The notes under the pieces were generated by a model that saw only the letters and a program-made list of their open reading frames with translations, had not been told where the DNA came from and searched no databases. Both the position numbers and the translations under genes were made by a program. Of a DNA stretch of 64,000 bases, positions 21,647 to 32,779 are shown one piece after another. The stretch's first letter is position 1. Every line of letters begins with the position of its first letter. Location: the NCBI RefSeq assembly GCF_008831285.2, contig NC_045142.1, positions 23,371,300 through 23,435,299 on the forward strand. The letters are read 5' to 3'. Source of the DNA: Nymphaea colorata (lineage: Eukaryota > Streptophyta > Magnoliopsida > Nymphaeales > Nymphaeaceae).

Positions 21647-23333
21647 CCTACCGATCAAGGAAGATTGCTCACAATGCGAAAAAGACTTGCCTCTGGAAAA
21701 TTGCAGGGATAACAAAAGGGAGGGCGCTTTCCTGCATTGCACTAAAGAAAGAGGACCTGGATAGGAGTCTCTCCTTGGAGGTTTCTTCCTCCATCACCCA
21801 CCGCTGCCCGGGCCGCATTAGAGGGGATTTCTGTTTCGCAAAGCAGCCAAAGACAAAGGCCATTATCCATACCAAAATTGTCATTGTATGTCATTATCCA
21901 TCAACAAAATGGAATGCCATTCTTCAAATCACTCTAGTGGTTGTTTCAGGACATCCTCAAATTTCACCCCTTCCGTCAGTAGGTTGAGCTAGGGCATTTA
22001 TAACACGACCCAAATCAGCCTCACTCACCGGTATTTGAGCAATTTGTCCTATTGCTTTTACAGAACTACCCTCTTGTATCATCAAACTGTCACCCATTAA
22101 TATTAATACAACGCCAACATTATTTGATTCAAAAAGCTAATAGCAAAATGAACTATCAAATCGATAGATGTCAAAGAAAGATCTTCAACGAACAGCAAAA
22201 TCCCACCATAATGATGAACTCCATTACTCATATGATAGCAACAGACCCTGAAGAACCAAGAGATGTGATTCCATACCTTCCCGACAGGCATTAGCTCAAC
22301 CAATAATCCAAGACCAGAAGTCTTCTTTGGGTGGCCTTTTGGCCTATGAGAGAGAAATGAAATTCCAAAGAAGGATTTGAGTCTAGAACCAAAATCTAGT
22401 GAAGAAGATGAGGGTTGAGACAATTCCAAATCCAAGGCTGTTGGCAGATCTCAAAATTCTGGGAGCTCCCATGCTTCAAACAATCAAATCCAAATGGAAA
22501 CTTGTCACTCTTCTTTCTTTCCTCATGGGCAGGAAGCACACCAGTAGTGTGCGTTGCATGATTCCACTGTATTTGCACTTGACTGGGTGGACAGTTGACC
22601 GGAAGAGAACTTCGGTTCACCCGTCCAACGGATGGGTGGCGTGCTTATCTTGTGTGACAACACCAAAAAGCTGAACAAGAAGGCTTTGCTGTGATGTGAC
22701 ATGGCCTTCAGCCATTCAAAGTTGCAAGTGCTTTTTGGGTACAAAGGGAAGATCTTTGTTTTTGCCATAGATAAAGAACGAACAAAAAGAAGGGTCTTGC
22801 ATGGTCCGAGAGTGTCTTTTCCTATCTCTCTCTAGAACGCAAGACCCATCCCGATTCTGGAGCCTCGGGGAGAAGACAATCGACTAGCTTTGCCTACTTT
22901 GTTTTTCTTCCTTTTAACCACAGCAGGGAAGTTCATCTGCAACCCGTCTAGGCAAGTGACGCCTTCATAACTTGACTTCACGGGGCGACGGTTGTGTTTT
23001 CTACCAGCCTTTCCCCTGTAGTCAAGCATAGTAGGTGAAACTTGACGGCCTAACGATGAAAAGATTGATCCAGAGACATACGCGATGCTATCCGAGGCTA
23101 CTATGTGGAAAGGTTGGTGAAAAGTCTCTCAGTTGGTTAGAGTGTTCCATATGGATCTTTCAACACTACTTTCCGTCCTTTTGGACTCACCTCTGGTATC
23201 TACGAAAGACAAAAGACCGCTGCCATACATGATATGGGATCTCATGTTTCATGTTCATGACAGGTTGAGGTCTACCACTCCTCCTTTACTGGTTGATTCT
23301 GGTTCGTCCAATAGGTTCCTTTATGTGAATTTG
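21647..23333. other. Nuclear insert of organelle DNA, right part
   Basis: Continues the GC-richer sequence that precedes the copia element. It contains a clear plastid atpA fragment on the minus strand (21,960-22,132); the rest has no gene I can name. Plastid pieces are common inside plant mitochondrial genomes. A single transfer of mitochondrial DNA already carrying atpA is therefore the simplest reading, but separate joining of mitochondrial and plastid pieces in the nucleus is also possible. The right boundary is where family A element sequence resumes. Confidence 0.65.
21960..22132 (-). pseudogene. atpA: Plastid ATP synthase alpha subunit (atpA) fragment
   Basis: The minus strand encodes a stretch matching plastid AtpA between its beta-barrel and nucleotide-binding domains, with '[11 protein letters not shown]' and '[19 protein letters not shown]' followed by 'DGRGEI'. 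A 6-bp duplication (attaat) adds two residues, and homology stops abruptly at GEI, where a stop codon follows. It lacks the Walker A region and both termini, so it is a non-functional transferred fragment. Confidence 0.85.
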
Positions 23334-23728
23334 AATCGAGCCCCTTATAGAAAGCTCAAGCTCAGCTCGGCTACACAAAATCGAGCTCGAACTCGAATCG
23401 TTTAACTCGTTTAGATGTTAACTTGTGTAAGCATTTAACTCATGTAAGCATCAACTTATGTAACTTGTGAAAATTTGTTTTTGCCCTAAAAGTCAAAACA
23501 AGTGATTCGGTGAACCAGTTTTGGTAATATTACATAGATTGTTGGTTTGCGAGTCGAGTCAAATATAAACAAATCGAATTCCTGAAACTCGTACTCGACT
23601 CGTCTACTATTTCGAGTACCTTTGGAAGCTCGAACTTGGCTCATTCATAAACGAGTCGAGCACAAGCAGAGCTCTTTCAAGAGAGTTTGAGTCGAGCTTG
23701 AGTTGGCTCGGCTCATTGTACAGCCCTA
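23334..23728. mobile_element. Family A hAT-like element copy 4, main part
   Basis: Family A sequence runs from 'aatcgagcccc' through 'gtgattcggtgaaccagttttgg' to the right terminus TGTACAGCCCTA. It lacks only about the first 16-20 bp of the family, and these are matched by 11,522-11,537. No 8-bp duplication is visible across the pair; the repeat flanks suggest a few bases were lost at the left junction. Confidence 0.65.
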
Positions 23729-23730
23729 TA

Positions 23731-24003
23731 TGCAAGGTTCCTAACCATAGATCACGAACCTGCTCTCAAGGGCCGATTACTGGATTTTCCAAGGACTCAG
23801 AAAGTAGACTCCCAAGAGGAGCAAAGGAAAAGGAAGAACAATCCCCCTTCGAAAAAAAACTTAAAACCAACAAAGATGCCCAGAATCCATGCTTTTAACC
23901 TAGAGAAAGTGGAGGTGTAGAATAGCTGGTTAATAGGAGGGGTAAGATATGGCATGTCATTTATTCGATTCCCATACGCATTCCTCTCCTTGTGGTGTTT
24001 AAA
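23731..24003. repeat. Tandem repeat unit, copy 1, right part
   Basis: Starts 'tgcaaggttcctaaccatag', homologous to 25,676-25,730 in copy 2, and so continues the unit interrupted at 11,521. It then runs as unique AT-rich sequence to the beginning of copy 2. Confidence 0.65.
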
Positions 24004-24007
24004 GTTG

Positions 24008-25740
24008 TGTATTCTCAAATTTTAACTCCTAATTGCTGCTTGTTAATTGCATTTGGTACTTACTAGTCAAGCCTCAAACAAACAGATAAGCTTTGGTCTC
24101 TCTCTTGCCATCGCTCTCTTTGGATTTAAAGGTATGGATTCTGTCCATACTTAATGGTTGAGAGGCTGATCTTCCTTTTCTTTCGTTTTTTTTTTTTTTT
24201 GCTCCTCCTGAGAGTCTACCTTGTAAGTTCTCAGAAAATCACAATCTATGGCCTGATATGCATGGAAAAGGCTTTGAGATTCAAGCTTCTCTCTCATTTT
24301 CCCCTCGTTGGGGCTGCATATCCTTCCTGGATTTGGGATCATTAGTTCAAGAAAAAATGATTTGAAATATTGAGTGGAACACTTGAACATAAGCATTTTT
24401 TTTTAGGCAATATCTCATGTTGATGTTCAAGTGGTTCACCCAATATCTCATGTCCTTTTTTCTGGAACCAACGATCATGAATATCTAGAAAGGTTTTAGG
24501 GTTTTGTTTGAAAAGGGGCTGTTCTTTCTTTTTTCTTTTATTTTGTCTACCTTGCAAGTTCTCAGAAAATCTAGTAACTCATCCTTTGAGAACATGTTTG
24601 AGATCACAATCCAGGGTCAGGAACGCGACACTGATGGAAGATGAAATGGAAAAGGCTTTGAGATTCAAGCTTCTCCCACATTTTCCCCTCTTTGGGGCTC
24701 CATATCCTTTATGGATATTCGGGATCATTGGTTCGAGAAAAAATGATTTGAAATATTGGGTGAAACACTTGAACATCAGCATTTTCAGGCAAGTTCACCC
24801 AATATCTCATATCATTTTTTCTCGAACCAACGATCCCAGATATCCAGAAAGGTTTTAGGGTTTTGCTTAAAAAGGGGTTGTTCTTCATTTTTCCTTCTTT
24901 TATTTTGCTCCTCCTGAGAGTTTACCTTGCAAGTTCTCGAAAAATCTAGTAACTTGGCCTTTGGAAGCATGTTTGAAATCACAATCTATGGTTGGGAACG
25001 CAACACAGATGGAAGCTGAAATGGAAAAGGCTTTGAGATTTAAGCTTCTCTCGCATTTTCCCCTTTTTGGGTCTCCATGTCCTTTTTGGAGATTTGGGAT
25101 CGTTCGTTTGAGAAAAAATGATTTGAGATATTGGGTGAAACACTTGAACATCAGCATTTTCAGGCAAGTTCACCCAATATCTCATATCATTTTTTCTCAA
25201 ACCAACGATCCCAAATATCCAGAAAGGTTTTAGGGTTTTGCTTAAAAAGGGGTTGTTCTTCATTTTTCCTTCTTTTATTTTGCTCCTCCTGAGAGTTTAC
25301 CTTGCAAGTTCTCGAAAAATCTAGTAACTTGGCCTTTGGAAGCATGTTTGAAATCACAATCTATGGGAACGCAACACAGATGGAAGCTGAAATGGAAAAG
25401 GCTTTGAGATTTAAGCTTCTCTCGCATTTTCCCCTTTTTGGGTCTCCATGTCCTTTTTGGAGATTCGGGATCGTTCATTTGAGAAAAAATGATTTGAGAT
25501 ATTGGGTGAAACACTTGAACATCAGCATTTTCTTAAGCAAGTTTACCCAATATCTCATATCATTTTTTCTCGAACCAACGATCCTGAATATCCCAGAAAG
25601 GACAGAAAGCCCTAGGGAGTGGGAAAATGTGAGAGACGCTCGAATGTCAAAGCCTTATCCATCCATCTTCTGTCCTTGCAAGGTTTCCAGCCATGGATCA
25701 TGAATCTGCTCCCAAAGGCCGGGTTACTGAAGCAAGTTCT
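24008..25740. repeat. Tandem repeat unit, copy 2, with four amplified hairpin subunits
   Basis: The start matches 10,915 onward. The subunit is then present four times, at about 24,174-24,517, 24,518-24,879, 24,880-25,254 and 25,255-25,625. Each contains 'ctaccttgcaagttctc', 'ggaaaaggctttgagatt' and a long hairpin. Hairpins lie at 24,713-24,845, 25,088-25,220 and 25,459-25,592, with a rearranged one at about 24,330-24,485. Stem arms are roughly 50-55 nt around a loop containing 'cacttgaacatcagcatttt'. The last two subunits are nearly identical, showing recent amplification. Open frames here follow the palindrome and repeat and show no domain. Confidence 0.8.
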
Positions 25741-25785
25741 CCAACAGTTGTGATCAATGCAGCATGAAGATGGTTTGTAGTGTTC

Positions 25786-26283
25786 AATGCATCAGAAAAG
25801 AATTGATGCACTGGAGTTTACCCCTTTCCCTTCATTCTCATAATTTCATTTTTCTTTGGTTCTGATTTCAAAATGGGGAACCTTGATGGGTTTGATCTTG
25901 TGAATCATGTGAACCCTCTACATGAAATATTGGGCACAACTATTGGAGCAAGTGACAGTGCCTATGCTAGACTGCTCCAATGCCAAGATCTAAATTTTTA
26001 ATGGCCTGTTGATGTTTCAAATCCATCTGGTTATATTGAACAGCCATCACAAATTTGGATCCTTTTCTTGAGGCAGGCAAGCTTAGGAGCAGTCACAAAC
26101 AATGCCAAAACAGATGCAGATGCTCCATCAGTGTGTTCAATTGCTTCAACATGGAGAGGATCAACAAAATCAAACCCATCGGGGTCCCTCCATTTTGAAA
26201 TCAGAACCAAAGAAAAAAAGAAATTATGAGAACGAAGGGAAAAAGGCAAACCCCAGTGTGTCAGCTCTTTTCTAATGCATCAG
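25786..26283. repeat. Large imperfect foldback, about 500 bp
   Basis: The left part 'gcatcagaaaag...tttggttctgatttcaaaatgg' (25,789-25,876) is the near reverse complement of 26,190-26,281. Similarity continues inward almost to the centre near 26,034. Best-preserved pairing is at 'ttctttggttctgatttc' against 'gaaatcagaaccaaagaa'. Matching open frames in opposite directions ('DGFDLVN' and 'DGFDFVD') show the arms derive from one sequence copied head to head. No family is recognised. Confidence 0.75.
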
Positions 26284-26476
26284 TCATGGTCATGGCCAAT
26301 GCGTTCAGAAGGTGTTGAGGGATGTGAGGATATCAGGAAAAGGCTGGCCACCATCAGCTTCTTGTTGGTTGTCAAGTTTCTGCCATGAAAGGCAACAGAA
26401 TAAAAAAATAGAATGAATTTCAGAAACCACAAAGCATCAGCCGTAGAGGTGATGCAAGATCTGAGAGTTAAAGAAA

Positions 26477-26529
<53 letters not shown>

Positions 26530-26749
26530 AGAGAGAGAGAGAGAGAGAGAACATAGATAAGGCATACCTGAAACAGGCCTTCCCCATAGAGAGCAAAACA
26601 AGAAAAAGCAAGATATATCTACAAAAACCATAACACATCAGCCATGAAGGCGATGCAAGATGTGAAATAGAAAGAAAAGAGAGACAGAGAAAGAATGTGA
26701 GGACTATGGTTTTTTAAAGTCCAAACCTGTGGAAGAAGAACTATGAAGG
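26284..26749. other. Intergenic with compound microsatellite
   Basis: Contains (TA)n(GA)n at 26,480-26,548. Two short repeated phrases flank it, 'cacaaagcatcagccgtagaggtgatgcaagat' type and its relative near 26,630. No gene. Confidence 0.6.
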
Positions 26750-27480
26750 TGGATTGGGGAAGAAGAAGAAGAAGAAGAAGAATGGTGGGATATGGGGAAA
26801 CAGTTCAAGAAATAAAAATGAAGAAGAAGAAGAGGAAGAAACAATTTAACGTGGTTTAGTGTTTAATCACTACATTCAGGGAAGGCCGCAGCTTTTGACG
26901 TTGGGGTTGACAGAGCACAGCATTTCATTATATAGCAGTCATACATTCAATATTTGATCCTTATGTTAAAAGCGATTGCAGCTTCTTTTTGTTACCATTA
27001 AATGCAAAAGATTTTTCATTTACAAGGCCATTTTCTTCCTGCCATAAAAATATTCTATTGAGATTTTTTCTTTGTTTGCAGCTTGACCTTTGATATGTTT
27101 ATTCCATGTATGTACTCGATTTCATACTTTATTTCAAGTTCATGCAATTTACTTTATAATTAAAGATGTTATTTGAAACTTAATTCAGTCGTTGCCTTTC
27201 TAAATAGAGCAACAATCTGCATATCGTATGCAGGTCATTCTCAACGCATATATTTTTCATTTAGCAACTTACTCTGATACCATGTTAACAAAAATAAAAA
27301 TGAACATGAAAATGAAGCAATTTAACATGGTTACACGGTCATGTTTAAATCAGCTATATTCATAGAAGTTAACAACAGACCTTAGGGTTGACAGAGCGTA
27401 GCATTCATTGCATGGTACTCATACATCCAACATTGCTCCTTGTGTTGAGGAGCTATTACAACTTCTTTTTTATTAATCTT
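26750..27480 (-). repeat. LTR-like remnant with inverse primer-binding site
   Basis: The part 26,750-27,240 matches the dispersed repeat at 430-960. At 27,272-27,282 'ctctgatacca' is the complement of the tRNA-Met primer site. It is followed at once by 'tgttaaca', a plausible LTR terminus on the minus strand, and then by a second landmark-bearing copy (27,290-27,480). An arrangement of LTR, primer site and LTR-like sequence with no coding domain suggests a decayed non-autonomous LTR element. The outer ends and target duplications were not found. Confidence 0.5.
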
Positions 27481-28163
27481 CAGGGTATGTCTATAATTTT
27501 TATGAATTTTAACACATTTTTGTAGTTATTCTACTGGTTTTTTAGGATTTTTTATAATGAATTTATCAAATAAAAAATTGGAACTAATATATAAAAGAAA
27601 TTAGCTGCAATATTTTTATATACTATTTTGCAATATTACTAATTAAATTGTATCCTTACCATTTTAAGCAAAGTGTGACTTTGATTTTACAACTGACATA
27701 TTTTATTTTCTTAATCTTAAAAATGCAAGCATGGAAAGAATCTTAGTGAAATCCTATAATAATAAGAGGGCTTTCAATAGTTTGACCTTATTCCCTTTGT
27801 CCCCAGCATTCGACCCGACCTCCTTCTCCTTCTCCTTCTCCTTCCAATATGCATACTTTCACAATGCATAGTGACATTATAAATAAGCTATTTATTTAAA
27901 AATAAATTTATGCTGATCTGATCTCATATTTTTTTATATATGAATCTGAATTCGACCTCTAATTCAAAACTTATATTCATTTAAAGACAGAGTTGGACCA
28001 CACACCAATCATATTTAGATGCGAGTAAAAATTTTAGGCAAATCAAATTTTAGACAGAGGTAGTATTTGCTTTATATTCGGATCCTCATTCTGCCATCTC
28101 TTGTACTACATTCTAAATTATTCTCCAAATTTGCATTATATATGATTGTATACTCTGAGGTTA
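27481..28163. other. Intergenic, nothing recognised
   Basis: AT-rich; a short (TCCTTC)n-like pyrimidine run lies at about 27,822-27,845. No gene or bounded element. Confidence 0.5.
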
Positions 28164-28440
28164 GGGATGTCAACGGGTCATATTCAGACTTGGATTCAAA
28201 TTCAGATGAAAAAAAGCTTATGCCATATCTGAATCCGACTGTAAAATCTACATCCAAATCCGAATTTTAAATTATTTTTGAATCTGATCTGAATCCGACT
28301 TTTAAGTTGTATCTAAATCTGATGTGAATCCAACTTTTAAGTTATATCTGAATCCGAATACAATTTAAATATGAACTTAAAGCCATATGCAAGTCTGATC
28401 CAACTCTAACTTTTAAAAACTATCCAATTCGAAATGTAAT
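28164..28440. mobile_element. Family B MITE fragment
   Basis: The left end TTAGGGATGTCAA is intact and followed by 'gaatccgactt'-type motifs. No right terminus is found. Confidence 0.55.
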
Positions 28441-29491
28441 TTAATTAATTAGATAAGTTTAAGAAATATGTTCGTAGATTCATAATTTGAATACTAGCCA
28501 AATATAATAAGATAAACCAAAGAACCTATTTTTTTTAACTTGTACCAATATTAAAGTAACAAGTAAATAATGAAGTAATGTATTCAAGTAACTATGAAGG
28601 TAATATGTACCAAAAATATACAGTAAACACCAAATGAACTAGAAAACCAATCTTAATCTCACACTAACCCAAACTTGACTAGTGATAATTGTCAAGCTTA
28701 TTAAGAGAGAGAGAGAGAGAGGGAGAGAGAGAGAGAGAACAAACAAAAAAAAAAGTATATTAGTTAAACTACATCATCAAATTTCATTCTCTATAGCATG
28801 CAAATTTCAATTTTCAAAATTATACTTGGCTATTATTCATTTGTGCAACAGAAGACTAGAGGAGTCATCCTTAACAACTTCAAAAAAAAAAGGAAAAAAC
28901 ATTTCACCTTATAGTACAAGCTTGCAAAAATTTTCTTTCATTGCCTCCATTCAACACAATGGATATGTTCTTCCTATTTTGACATATACTTCAACCATGT
29001 TGACACTATATTGAGGATAATGCTATCAAATTAACCTGTATTATGCAAATAAAAATTTTAATTAAATAAACTGAATAGCCTCAAGCAATCCGTTTATCAA
29101 CTAAATAAAATTTTTGTGAGGTTGCTTGTGCATACAAAAATAATATGTTTTATTAATTATTAAAATAATTTGTTAAACAAATAAATTATTCATATGATTT
29201 TCATTCTTTTTTCATATTGACTGTGCATATTGAACTATGATTTTTATATTTTAAATTTTAATTTAGTAGACAACTTTTTGTATGATGATCACTTATTGCT
29301 AATTATTACATCAGGTTACTCATACTAGTTCTCATTTACAAAATACATTGTCTAAGGAAATTTTCTCATTTCATTGGGTAAATTAAAATAATTTGCTTTA
29401 CATATGTTTAAAAAGTGTTCAATGATGTCAAACCTTCATTCGCTCCACATCATCACTAGCTCTTTGGGTTAGTCCTCTTAGTATATTAGTT
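28441..29491. other. Intergenic, AT-rich
   Basis: A (GA)n tract lies at about 28,703-28,738. Otherwise there is no frame, RNA gene or element I can support. Confidence 0.5.
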
Positions 29492-30103
29492 TGCTTAATT
29501 ACTTAAATAGAACAACTTATAAATTGATCCATTTACACATTCTATTGTTTTTCTTTGAAACAAACTGTTCCATTTTCGCATTTGATGCTCTTAATTTTTG
29601 AATTGATTTCATGGTTCAAATATTCAATCAATATTTTTTTTCCTATTAGTTAAAGGTTTTTGTTTTGAAATTGGTGAATTATGTGTCATATATCAAATAA
29701 GCAAAACTTTCAAACAAGTTGTATGGTTATACAAAATAATTTACTTGATTGATTAAATAAGTGATTGATAAATTGATAAACAAAACCCTTTTTAAAAGTT
29801 TTGCAATTTTTTCATATTAAACATATTTATTTGATATTAACTTTCATATTTATGAAAATGCCAATTCTGCTGAAATTTTTTAATTGAAGTTTTCTTTATT
29901 ATTTACAATTAAATAAATACATTATTTAAGATATCCTACTTAGTTGATGTCTTAACTATAATAGTTTGCTTGATTACATAAAATTATTCAATTAAACATA
30001 ATATTAGTTAATTAATTAATTAATTAAATTTATTTTGTATGATGTAGTTGTAAATATTTTAAGTCAAATGGTGCATATGGCCATTATTATTCATAACTCC
30101 ATG
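29492..30103. repeat. Direct repeat, left copy (possible LTR)
   Basis: 612 bp from 'tgcttaattac' to 'cataactccatg', clearly homologous with 32,095-32,698 (604 bp) in the same orientation but with many differences. Direct repeats about 2 kb apart would suit an old LTR pair. However, no 5-bp target duplication or convincing polypurine tract was found. A primer-site-like 'tagtattagagcc' occurs downstream at about 30,266. Confidence 0.6.
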
Positions 30104-32094
30104 GCCGTATCTAGCATGATCGAGTCCATCTCCTGCTCTAAGTGCTTGGTTGGCTTCAGGCCCTTTCGGCTCTTGTCTCTTCTCAGCTCTCCTTCTCTTC
30201 TTTCTTTTTAAGCAAAGCGAACCTGCGCTTTCAGTGTACAAATCTGGCCCCTATTTCTTTTTAGTATTAGAGCCTAGTACGCTCTTGGTGTTGTAAGTAT
30301 GTTTTCTTATTAATGAAAGTTTTTATATGTGTTTGAAGTTTTACTTTGTGCTTAGCTTAGAAGTTGAACGGAAAAGTCTCTTCCCTAGAAAAATGTATTT
30401 TTGCATACACCTATATAATCTGCTATTATGACTCTGTGTTTTGTACTGGAAGTTCTGGCCCTAGCCAGGATCGATGAGTAGGAACCATGAGTTATAAGAA
30501 AGAACTTGTTAGAACATGATCTGTTTTTTATGTTGTTTTCATGTTTCTAAGTTTTTGATTCCTTGGATGAGCCACCATATAAATCCTTAAGGACCAAAAG
30601 GCTATTATGGAAAAGAAGTACCCCCGAGGCAGGGGACCATTTAAAGAAAAAATTGGGTCAAATCTTGCTACCTTCTTTTCTATCCACCTTTACTTCCACT
30701 GCAGCTATTTTTTTTATATTGTCCATCCTATTTTCTGCTACGAGGATTCTTCTTTCAATAATACATCCTTTCGTCATGTCTTATTTTCCATAATAAATTA
30801 ATACTGTCTATCTTCCAAATAAAATTTTCAGGCTTCAACCATACAAATTTTGCATTGGAATCTAAGTTTTATACTTGGATAACCATTACATAATATGCGT
30901 GGATGATCAATACTTCCTTATCAGTATTTCCATTCATGTTCATATTTATATTCTAATTTAGCTATAGTTCTAGAGATGTAATCCATGCTTAATGCAAAAT
31001 TATTTGCTTAATCTCTTTTATTATTTTTACTATTTCAATATAGTTTTGATCTGATTTTTGTGGGTATTTAAAACTTTCTAAGGTTTGTTTTTGTAAAACT
31101 TCAATATTAAGTGTATATTCCTGCAGACTTCTGACTTTACTTAGGATAGTAACTTACTGGTCTTTTAAATATCTTTGGTTTTTTTATATTTCTTTAATGG
31201 TATGATTTCTAAATGTATCAAATATGGGCTGCCAAAAGGCCTGATTTTTTATATTATAAGATTTTAGGTTTTGTGCTAGGTAAATATGTAGGTCGGTTAT
31301 ACTATTCAGTTGTTGAGACATGCGACTAGTGTCTTCGTTATGAAGTAAATGTTTTCCATTTTGGAAGTAACAAGTATGGCTAAACTGGTTATCTTTTATG
31401 GTACTTTTAGATTTTTGGTATAGTTCTAAATTCAAATATTTGGTCTATTCATATGATGGTATGATGATATGAAAAATTGATATTTCTAATTAGTATAGTA
31501 AGTTTTAATATCTCTAACTAGTGGAGTTAAAATTTTTAACTAGTGTTTTAGTATTTTTTAAGTTTTTAACAAACATGGTTTTAGAAGATCAAAAGTTTCT
31601 TTAGCCTACTAGGTACTCATTATCTCGCAATTGTATGTATAATTCATACTCTGTTTACGAGTCTTTGTTTTAAGCTGAAAATTTTTGAACAGGGTACTAC
31701 GAACAGATAACACATCTCTTGTAAAAAAAAGAACAAACTAGAACATGGTAGGCTTATGGTATGATTCTTTTGATTTTGAAAACCTTTTAGATTTCCCTTT
31801 CATAGAACACCATGTGCGACATGCGACATCATGTCATCCCATTCATGTCCTCCTTTGAGTTCATTTGCACGTAACTATTTTTGTTTGTTGGCGTTTAACT
31901 TGTTCAGGAAGGAATCCAACTCATTTTCCAAGTTGTATTTGTTTTGAAGTCTGATGCCTATTTAAGCATTACCCTGAAGTCTATAACCTTCCATCCACAT
32001 CTACATCTACCGTCAAGTACTTACTTCTAAGTGCTTAGACCATCTCCCTTCTTCGCTCCTCTTCCATCCTTTCCCTCTCTTACTCTTCCTCTCA
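30104..32094. other. Sequence between the direct repeats
   Basis: No gag, pol or other coding domain is visible. Pyrimidine-rich stretches lie near both repeat borders (30,130-30,215 and 32,030-32,090), and both contain 'ctaagtgctt'. If the repeats are LTRs, this would be a non-autonomous element. Confidence 0.4.
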
Positions 32095-32698
32095 TGCTTA
32101 ATTACATAAATATAACAACTTATAAATTGATCCATTCGCACATTGTATTGCTAATCTTTCAAACAAATTGTTCCATTTGCACATTTTACGCTTCGAATTA
32201 TTGAATTGATTTCATTATTCAAATATTCAATCAATATTTTTTTCCTATTAGTTAAAGGTTTTTGTTTTGAAATTGGTGAATTATGTGTTACATAACAAAT
32301 AAGCAAGATTTTTAGACAAGTTGTATAGTTATATAAATAATTTACTTTATTGATTAATTAAGTAACTGATAAATTAATAAACAAAACCATTTTAGGTGTT
32401 TTGCAATTTTTCCGGTTTTGACATTAATTTTCATATTTCTGAAAATGCCAATTTTGTTGAAATTTTTTAATTGAAGTTTTTTTATTATTTACAATCAAAT
32501 AAATATGTTATTTTAGATATCTTGCTTAGTTCATTTTTTAACTATAATAGTTTGCTTGATTACATAAAATGTTCAATTAAACACAATTTTAATAAATTAA
32601 TTAATTAATTAAAAATATTTCACATGACGTAGTTGTAAATAGTTAAGTAAAATGGTGTATATGGCAACTATGTGGCCATTATTATTCATAACTCCATG
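32095..32698. repeat. Direct repeat, right copy (possible LTR)
   Basis: Same sequence family as 29,492-30,103, including the shared 'caatcaatatttttttcctattagttaaagg' region. Confidence 0.6.
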
Positions 32699-32779
32699 AA
32701 AGTTATTAGCAACTAGTCAGGCTTTTCTTCATATAGAATTTATTAAATCTTATAATATTATGGTGTTAAGTTGGTGGGT

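Noticed and set aside
25302-25703. 133-codon frame in the hairpin array
   Set aside because: Its sequence is the translation of the tandem repeat and palindrome; neighbouring subunits break the frame.
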